Positions 7,420 through 11,682 of a stretch of DNA of 11,682 nucleotides are shown here, piece by piece. Origin of the DNA: Pseudomonadota bacterium (GTDB taxonomy: Bacteria; Pseudomonadota; Gammaproteobacteria; Burkholderiales; Thiobacillaceae); contig JAJZRT010000057.1 of the NCBI GenBank assembly GCA_021802595.1, forward strand, positions 1-11,682, read 5' to 3'. Made by a program: the position numbers and the translations under genes. The notes under the pieces were generated by a model, which ran no database searches, was not told the DNA's origin, and saw only the letters and a list, made by a program, of their open reading frames with translations. The number at the start of each line of letters is the position of its first letter. Position 1 is the first letter of the stretch.

Positions 7420-7442
7420 GCGATGCAGGTGTGTTGCATCGC
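7420..7442 (-). promoter_or_regulatory. 8-bp inverted repeat in the nucleotidase leader
   Basis: GCGATGCA (7420-7427) and TGCATCGC (7435-7442) are perfect complements around a 7-base loop, 43 bp upstream of the nucleotidase start codon. If transcription starts just downstream of the CATAAT at 7450-7455 (minus strand), the hairpin would sit at the very 5' end of the mRNA. It could be an operator or an RNA-stabilising stem-loop; the sequence alone does not decide. Confidence 0.4.
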
Positions 7443-7449
7443 TGGGGCG

Positions 7450-7455
7450 ATTATG
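7450..7455 (-). promoter_or_regulatory. Possible -10 box for the nucleotidase gene
   Basis: CATAAT on the minus strand matches the sigma-70 -10 consensus in five of six positions. The hexamer 17 bp upstream (GCAATC) is a poor -35, as at activator-dependent promoters. The phased RTGAC boxes end 32 bp upstream. This is a weak call resting on one hexamer. Confidence 0.25.
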
Positions 7456-7487
7456 GGTAGCAGGCATGATTCGATTGCTCGGATTTC

Positions 7488-7527
7488 ATGACATTTGATG
7501 ACGGTTCGTGACCGGATGTGACGACAG
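7488..7527 (-). promoter_or_regulatory. Four RTGAC boxes on a 10-bp period
   Basis: The units ATGACATTTG, ATGACGGTTC, GTGACCGGAT and GTGACGACAG follow each other exactly, so RTGAC starts at 7488, 7498, 7508 and 7518. On the strand of the downstream nucleotidase gene this reads GTCAY with 5-bp spacers. The spacing places all four boxes on one face of the helix, typical of tandem response-regulator binding. The box resembles the GTCAT core of PhoB sites, but the PhoB repeat period is 11 bp. OmpR-type regulators can use about 10 bp. The operator function is inferred. Confidence 0.5.
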
Positions 7528-7616
7528 GCGGAAGCCGGTCCAGGGGGTAGATGCCCGGCTGCACCAGCGGGTCTTCAGCTGAATCGAGGGTTCCTGACCC
7601 GGCGTACGCTAGGGAA

Positions 7617-7685
7617 GCGCTGAACAAGTTGATTCCGCTCATGGTTCGACAGGCTCACCACGAACGGAATCAACTTGTTCAGCGC
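7617..7685. repeat. REP-like nested palindrome
   Basis: Two perfect 21-bp inverted arms (7617-7637 and 7665-7685) flank a 27-bp centre. The centre holds a second stem, TTCG (7645-7648) with CGAA (7661-7664), around ACAGGCTCACCA. The core 'TTCGACAGGCTCACCACGAA' matches a repetitive extragenic palindrome type found across many proteobacterial genomes; its plus-strand translation MVRQAHHER is a familiar spurious peptide from such elements. It lies between divergent genes, where it may fold as a long hairpin and act as an insulator. The REP identification is from memory of the core sequence; the inverted repeat itself is directly visible. Confidence 0.8.
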
Positions 7686-7923
7686 ATCCTTAGGCCGAAC
7701 GTGTCATGCCGTGCACCCTGCGCATGTCTGTGGCTGCAACATCCAGGGAGGACACTGCCCTCCGTGCTGCTAGGCCAGACCCGTCGCGGGACAGGACCGA
7801 ACAACCCCGGCTCGATGAGCCACGGAACCCGCATCTGGACGCGACCCGGTTTGCCGTCAGTGCCGTGCACCCCGGATGGTTCGTTATCTTTAATTGTCAT
7901 CTTTGAAAATTGGGAGAAACTTC

Positions 7924-8478
7924 ATGAAACGCACGCAATTCGTGCTGGCGCTCGCGCTGGCGGGATCGATGGGGTCGGCCGCTGCGGCCGCGGTGGGACC
8001 GGGCTATCTGGGCGATCTGGTCGGGCAAAACCTCACGATCAACAATACCGTCTCCGGTTTCGGCACACCGATCGCCGATGTATATGGCTTCGATATCGGC
8101 TCCCTGCTGTCGAATGCCATTGCCACGAGCGTGAACGTGAAGCTGCAGTTTTCAGGCAGCACGCCCAGCACGCCTGTTTACGACATCAGCAATTTAGCGA
8201 TCACGCTCAAGGATACAAACGGCTTTGTCTATGCCTCTGACAACACCTTCGATTCATCGGGCGCGTTGAATCTGCAGGCCACGCTGGCGCCGTCCATACT
8301 GGGCTCTGCGTTCTACCAGTTCGTGGTGACCGGCACCACGGCGGGCAGCAGCGGTGGCATCTACGCCGGGGCACTGGCCGCCGCACCGGTGCCGGAGCCC
8401 CAGACCTGGCTGATGCTGCTTGCCGGGCTTGGCCTGGTCGGCATGATGGTGGAGCGGGTCAAGCGCCGTCCGAACTAA
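7924..8478 (+). CDS. PEP-CTERM protein, FxDxF-like (184 aa)
   Basis: Exported protein with a C-terminal PEP-CTERM signal, expected to be handled by an exosortase encoded elsewhere. The signal peptide is MKRTQFVLALALAGSMGSAAAA (1-22 or so). The middle is a β-rich, low-charge domain with 'VYGFDIGSLLSNAIATSVNVKLQF' (53-76), which looks like the FxDxF family of small PEP-CTERM proteins. The sorting signal is complete: VPEP (156-159), hydrophobic WLMLLAGLGLVGMMV and the basic end RVKRRPN. The ATG at 7924 is preferred because it begins the signal peptide and has GGGAGA 7 bases upstream; an earlier in-frame ATG at 7894 would add ten residues ahead of the signal. It is a single-gene transcript ending at the hairpin at 8553-8580. 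The precise role is unknown; members of this group are thought to be matrix or surface proteins. Confidence 0.87.
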   Translation: MKRTQFVLALALAGSMGSAAAAAVGPGYLGDLVGQNLTINNTVSGFGTPIADVYGFDIGSLLSNAIATSVNVKLQFSGSTPSTPVYDISNLAITLKDTNGFVYASDNTFDSSGALNLQATLAPSILGSAFYQFVVTGTTAGSSGGIYAGALAAAPVPEPQTWLMLLAGLGLVGMMVERVKRRPN

Positions 8479-8480
8479 CA

Positions 8481-8526
8481 CGGATGTGGTACCGAGAGAC
8501 ACCACGTTTGCCTCCATCCGTGGTGT
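8481..8526 (+). other. Two mutually exclusive RNA hairpins after the PEP-CTERM gene
   Basis: ACACCACG (8499-8506) can pair with CGTGGTGT (8519-8526). Alternatively CGGATG (8481-8486) can pair with CATCCG (8515-8520), enclosing a GTGGT (8486-8490) / ACCAC (8501-8505) stem; the two small stems share base 8486. The first fold and the second use the same bases, so only one can form at a time. The site is just after the stop codon and 27 bp before a strong terminator. It may be 3'-end stabilisation only. Confidence 0.35.
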
Positions 8527-8552
8527 TCTGCGGGGTTCTCCTGTAGTACCTG

Positions 8553-8580
8553 GCGGGCCGGTGACGGCCCGCATTTTTTT
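8553..8580 (+). terminator. Rho-independent terminator of the PEP-CTERM gene
   Basis: GCGGGCCG (8553-8560) and CGGCCCGC (8565-8572) form a perfect 8-bp GC-rich stem closed by the tetraloop GTGA (a GNRA loop), followed by A and seven T residues (8574-8580). This is a textbook intrinsic terminator for rightward transcription, 75 bp after the stop codon. Confidence 0.92.
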
Positions 8581-8583
8581 GAA

Positions 8584-8628
8584 CGGACGTCATGGAGATC
8601 GGGCATGGACGCCCTGTCCGGACGTCAT
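8584..8628 (+). repeat. CGGACGTCAT direct repeat upstream of the phoX-like gene
   Basis: The ten bases CGGACGTCAT occur at 8584-8593 and 8619-8628, 35 bp apart, in the promoter region of the phoX-like gene. The embedded GTCAT resembles the GTCAY core repeated upstream of the nucleotidase gene. They could be operator sites; evidence is limited to repetition and position. Confidence 0.3.
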
Positions 8629-8766
8629 CGCACAATCTTCAAGTTAAGTTAAGAACACGTTCACACAGCAGGACTAAGGTCACACTGCGAACTGCCCTGG
8701 CCTGTCGGGTATTCGCCTGAAACAACACGACGACTGTCAAACCAACATCCTGTAAAGGGGCCCAAC

Positions 8767-10416
8767 ATGAAGATCAAACGCAACGCGACGCTGGCACTGA
8801 GCATCGCGGCCATTTTTGCCACCGGGTATGTCCATGCGATGGACCTCACGCCGGTACCGAACGCCAATCCCAAAGTGACCGGGATGGCGGCCCCCAACAT
8901 CCTTTCTCCGGAACTGATGGAGACTGTTGTTGCCCGGGGTTCGATGCCGCTGGAGAACCCCACTGCCGCCATCGCCTTTTATGGCTATGACGCCAATGGC
9001 ACCATGCTCCCGACCGATCCCGTCAGCCTGAAAGAAGCCAGCAAGACCGAGCCGGACAAGAATGTCTACCTGGTCCTGCCCGGCCAGCAAGGTGCAGACG
9101 CCGGCTACAACTATGGCGAGCGTTTCCTGTTCCAGGGCCACGAGATGGGCTCCCAGGGCTACGTGACCCGCGTCAACCTGGACGCGGACGTTGCCCACCG
9201 GGTCACGCTGCTGGCCGATACCGACGTCAACGGCAAGCCGCTGCCGACGTTCGACGGCATCACCTGGAACCCCTTCGCCAACCGCCTCCTGCTGACGGCC
9301 GAGAAGGGGAACGCCGGCGGCGTCTGGCAGATGGCTGCCGAGTTCAATCCGGCTTCCACGGCGACGGCGGAAGACATCTCGGGTGCGCTGGGACGTGGCG
9401 GCTACGAAGGCATCCAGAACGACAATGAGGGCAATGTCTGGATGGTGGAAGACGCGGGCGGAAAAACCGGCACCGTCGCCAAGCATGCCAGGCAGCCCAA
9501 CAGCTTCGTCTATCGCTTTGTCCCCAACGACAGGGCCGATCTGGCCAAGGGTGGCAAGCTCCAGGCCCTGCAGGTGATGTCGCTGGTCACGGGCCAGCCC
9601 ATCGAGTTCCATGCCGGCCAGGCGGACGCGGACATCCTGTCGCAGGACATGAAGGATCTGCATACCTATGGCAAGACCTTCAACACCAAGTGGGTCACCA
9701 TCCATGACACCGACGTGGACGGCAACGCCCCGTTCGATGCCAATGCCCTGGCCAAGGCCCGGCATGCAACCCCCTTCAAGCGCTCGGAAAACGCCCAGTT
9801 CCGTCCGGGCAGCGACTTCAGGGAGTTCTACTTTGATGAAACCGGCGACACCAACCTGTTGACCGAAGCCCCGGACCATGGCGGCTTCGGCGCGGTCCTG
9901 AAGCTGGTGCAGAAATCGCCGTCTGCCAATGAGGGCAAGCTGTCCATGTTCTACAAGGGCGATGCCGTGCACTCCGGGTTCGACAATGTTGCATTCTGGA
10001 GCAAGGACAAGCTCGTTTTCGTCGAGGACGCCGGCGACACCCTGCATACCCAGCGCAACGCCTTCGATTCCGCCTACATGTTCAACGTGAATGCCGATTA
10101 TTCCGGCGGCAAGCAGCCCGTGCGCATCCTGGCGCTGGGCCGCGATGCCTCGGCGACCATCGACTCATGGCTGGGCTCGTTCGCGAGCGGGTTCCAGAAT
10201 GACGGCGACAACGAAATCACCGGCATCCATGTCTCCGATGGCGATCCCACCGTGGACGGCCTGCTGGGCGCGAAATCCCCGCGTCCGTTCAAGGACGGCT
10301 GGCGCGTGTTCTACACGCAGCAGCATGGCGACAACCAGACCTTTGAAATCCTGCCGGCGGGCGGGCAGGACAAGGAGTTCGACGATGAAGGTGAAAACCA
10401 CGGACATCGCCGTTAA
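8767..10416 (+). CDS. PhoX/DUF839-family secreted protein, cysteine-less (549 aa)
   Basis: Exported β-propeller protein of the PhoX (DUF839) family, whose characterised members are alkaline phosphatases with iron and calcium at the active site. The Sec-type signal peptide MKIKRNATLALSIAAIFATGYVHA ends near residue 24 and lacks the twin arginine of classical PhoX. Family blocks in order: ERFLFQGHEMGSQGYVTR (118-135), FDGITWNPFANRLLLTAEKG (162-181), GGYEGIQNDNEGNVWMVEDAGG (211-232), FKRSENAQFRPG..FREFYFDETGD (337-361), FDNVAFWSKDKLVFVEDAG (405-423), RILALGRDASAT (453-464) and NEITGIHVSDGDPTVDG (482-498). The protein has no cysteine, so the cysteine iron ligand known from the Pseudomonas enzyme is missing. 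The ATG has AAAGGGG upstream at 8754-8760. It is a single-gene transcript ending at a strong hairpin. A phosphatase or phosphodiesterase role is likely but not assured. Confidence 0.87.
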   Translation: MKIKRNATLALSIAAIFATGYVHAMDLTPVPNANPKVTGMAAPNILSPELMETVVARGSMPLENPTAAIAFYGYDANGTMLPTDPVSLKEASKTEPDKNVYLVLPGQQGADAGYNYGERFLFQGHEMGSQGYVTRVNLDADVAHRVTLLADTDVNGKPLPTFDGITWNPFANRLLLTAEKGNAGGVWQMAAEFNPASTATAEDISGALGRGGYEGIQNDNEGNVWMVEDAGGKTGTVAKHARQPNSFVYRFVPNDRADLAKGGKLQALQVMSLVTGQPIEFHAGQADADILSQDMKDLHTYGKTFNTKWVTIHDTDVDGNAPFDANALAKARHATPFKRSENAQFRPGSDFREFYFDETGDTNLLTEAPDHGGFGAVLKLVQKSPSANEGKLSMFYKGDAVHSGFDNVAFWSKDKLVFVEDAGDTLHTQRNAFDSAYMFNVNADYSGGKQPVRILALGRDASATIDSWLGSFASGFQNDGDNEITGIHVSDGDPTVDGLLGAKSPRPFKDGWRVFYTQQHGDNQTFEILPAGGQDKEFDDEGENHGHRR

Positions 10417-10435
10417 GCACTGACAGGCGCGATGG

Positions 10436-10469
10436 ATGGCCATGCCCGTCGAGGGCATGGCCATTTTTT
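10436..10469 (+). terminator. Rho-independent terminator of the phoX-like gene
   Basis: ATGGCCATGCCC (10436-10447) and GGGCATGGCCAT (10453-10464) form a perfect 12-bp stem around the 5-base loop GTCGA, running into six T residues (10464-10469). It starts 19 bp after the stop codon. No matching A-tract lies on the left side, so it should act rightward only. Confidence 0.93.
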
Positions 10470-10571
10470 ATGATCCCTGCCTCGATGCTGCGTAGAAGAA
10501 GCGAGGTCGCTCAGACACCTTGGTACCCAGCGCGAGCTGGGCTCCTGTCCATAAAACCATGCTAAATGAGA

Positions 10572-11682
10572 TCAGGGCAGCGTCGGGCAGACGAGCTTGG
10601 CATCCGCGCGACTGCTGGTCGCAGGTGTGGGAATAGGGTGCGATCCCGCTGTGGCCGCCATGGCCTCGTCATGCTGTGCTCCAGTCACCAGCCGCCGGCC
10701 GAAGGGCATGCGGCGCTGGTCGATGAAGAGGCTGCTGCCATCGATGCGCTTGGCCATCCGCTTGGCCTCGGAGGCGGCGCGCGCCACTTCCTGATACTGG
10801 TGGAAATGGCTGGGGTCGACCAGCACTGCGCCGATGGACAGGGTCACCAGCGCGTGGAAGGCCATGGCGCCGCGCCGGTCTTCGCTGCGGTAGCCGCCGG
10901 CTTCCACGTGCTCGGGATTGAACAGGGGCAGGCATTCGCGATCGAACCGGGCCAGCATGCCCTGGCAGCGTATCTCCCAGTCGAGGCTCTGGAACAGCAC
11001 GACAAAATCGTCGCCGCCGATGTGACCGACGAAGTCGAGTTCCGGATTGCTGCTTTCGCGCAGGATGCGCGCCAGCAACTGGATGATGTCATCGCCACGG
11101 CGGAAACCGTAGACGTCGTTGTAGGGCTTGAACTGGTCGAGGTCGAAATAGGCAGTGACGAAGGTCTGCTCGTTGGCGAGCAGGCGTTCCATGTGCTCCT
11201 GGATCGGCACGTTGCCGGGCAGGCCGGAGAGCGGATTGGCGTAGCGCGCGGCGACGATCTGCATTTCGGTGACTTCGCGCATCAGGTCGAATCCGGACCC
11301 CAGCCCCAGGTAGCGCCCTTCGTCGGTGATGATGAAGCCCTGGGTGAAGGCGCTCTTGCCTTTCCTGACGACCAGTTCCGACAGCTCGGTCATGCGCGTG
11401 GCCTTGTAGACAATGAGCGGGTCGGTGTCCATCAGGTCGCGGCAGGGCTTGCGGCCATGGAGTTCGCGGCCATACAGGCTGATGAAGCGGTCGAGCAGGG
11501 CGGGGCGGTGGATGATGCCGACCGGGACTTCCTTGTCGACGACGGCCACGGCATGCAGTTCGGGGTGCTGCACCATCAGTTCCAGCACGTCCTGGCTGGC
11601 GGTGCGCGGGCTGACGGATGGCGCGGTGACCACCAGCCGGTCGGCCGAGACCTGCAGGCCCTCGCGTGCCGGGGGCATGGGG
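10572..11682 (-). CDS. CBS-GGDEF cyclic-di-GMP signalling protein (partial at 5' end)
   Basis: C-terminal part of a cytoplasmic cyclic-di-GMP protein; the frame is still open at the window edge. A CBS-domain pair spans roughly residues 15-135 counted from an internal ATG at 11678 (HAVAVVDKEVPVGIIHR; GFIITDEGRYLGLG). The GGDEF domain follows at about 145-320: NPLSGLPGN (148-156), YFDLDQFKPYNDVYGFRRGDD (177-197), signature HIGGDDF (219-225) and TLSIGAVLV (279-287). The signature is GGDDF, not GGDEF, and the expected inhibitory RxxD is PELD, so there is no I-site. The CBS-plus-GGDEF layout with this wording is typical of EAL-CBS-GGDEF proteins of betaproteobacteria, so an N-terminal EAL phosphodiesterase domain probably lies beyond 11682. 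A start at 11678 is possible but has no visible ribosome-binding site within the window. It runs convergent to the phoX-like gene. Confidence 0.85.
   Translation of the reverse strand, partial: PMPPAREGLQVSADRLVVTAPSVSPRTASQDVLELMVQHPELHAVAVVDKEVPVGIIHRPALLDRFISLYGRELHGRKPCRDLMDTDPLIVYKATRMTELSELVVRKGKSAFTQGFIITDEGRYLGLGSGFDLMREVTEMQIVAARYANPLSGLPGNVPIQEHMERLLANEQTFVTAYFDLDQFKPYNDVYGFRRGDDIIQLLARILRESSNPELDFVGHIGGDDFVVLFQSLDWEIRCQGMLARFDRECLPLFNPEHVEAGGYRSEDRRGAMAFHALVTLSIGAVLVDPSHFHQYQEVARAASEAKRMAKRIDGSSLFIDQRRMPFGRRLVTGAQHDEAMAATAGSHPIPTPATSSRADAKLVCPTLP

Larger units (their letters stand above)
7378..7923. other. Divergent intergenic region
   Basis: These 546 bp separate the nucleotidase-like gene (leftward) from the PEP-CTERM gene (rightward) and should hold both promoters. 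Reading rightward it contains an 8-bp hairpin (7420-7442), a possible leftward -10 box CATAAT (7450-7455, minus strand), four phased RTGAC boxes (7488-7527) and a REP-like palindrome (7617-7685). From 7686 to 7910 I see no clear structure beyond AT-rich TTATCTTTAAT near 7884-7894, a possible rightward -10 area without a good -35. Small reading frames here show no protein-like features. Confidence 0.6.

Noticed and set aside
7451..7642. 63-codon minus-strand frame in the divergent region
   Set aside because: Begins inside the REP-like palindrome and runs through the phased boxes; no ribosome-binding site or domain.
7686..7923. Sigma-54 (-24/-12) promoter for the PEP-CTERM gene, as reported for some PEP-CTERM regulons
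   Set aside because: No TGGCAC-N5-TTGC-like pair could be found by eye in this stretch or upstream of the other genes.
8734..8756. CTGTCAA and CTGTAAA as a PHO box before the phoX-like gene
   Set aside because: The units are 16 bp apart rather than 11, and the second overlaps the ribosome-binding site.
8737..10047. 436-codon open frame on the minus strand opposite the phoX-like gene
   Set aside because: The plus-strand frame has a signal peptide, ribosome-binding site, family motifs and terminator. The antisense frame has none.
10526..10541. CCCAGC/GCTGGG hairpin as terminator of the GGDEF gene
   Set aside because: The stem is only 6 bp and no T-tract follows on the minus strand, so it does not qualify as an intrinsic terminator.
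1..11682. tRNA, rRNA, CRISPR array or insertion-sequence transposase
   Set aside because: No cloverleaf-like block, regular repeat-spacer array or transposase-like reading frame was seen anywhere in the window.

Overview
The window is high-GC proteobacterial DNA. It carries type II secretion genes, Sec-exported phosphatase-family proteins, two proteins with PEP-CTERM sorting signals, a diguanylate-cyclase-type regulator and a REP-type palindrome. Together these point to a betaproteobacterium with an exosortase system (Rhodocyclales or Nitrosomonadales-like). The placement is inferred from gene content and style, not from any marker gene.

Layout: positions 1-4064 (minus strand) hold a tightly packed type II secretion/type IV pilus-like operon read gspG, gspF, gspE, then a PilM/GspL-like actin-fold subunit, then the first codons of a further gene that leaves the window at position 1. 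Junctions are 9 bp apart or overlap by 4 and 20 bp. A 536-bp non-coding stretch (4065-4600) holds the presumed operon promoter and short repeats. Positions 4601-7377 (minus strand) hold a large secreted 5'-nucleotidase-family metallophosphoesterase followed 68 bp later by a PEP-CTERM protein. The 546-bp divergent region 7378-7923 holds four RTGAC boxes on an exact 10-bp period, an 8-bp hairpin and a 69-bp REP-like nested palindrome. On the plus strand follow a second PEP-CTERM protein (7924-8478) with a strong terminator, and a PhoX/DUF839-family protein (8767-10416) with another strong terminator. At the right edge, 10572-11682 (minus strand) encodes a CBS-GGDEF protein whose N-terminus (probably an EAL domain) lies beyond the window.

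How the parts may work together (inference): the nucleotidase-like enzyme and the PhoX-like protein both have Sec-type signal peptides and belong to families that release phosphate from organic phosphates. The two PEP-CTERM proteins would be processed at the inner membrane by an exosortase encoded elsewhere, and are usually linked to exopolysaccharide or floc matrix. The adjacent secretion operon could export some of these Sec substrates. A phosphate-scavenging or matrix-remodelling locus is a reasonable reading. Both phosphatase-family proteins depart from the textbook active-site residues, so their true substrates are open.
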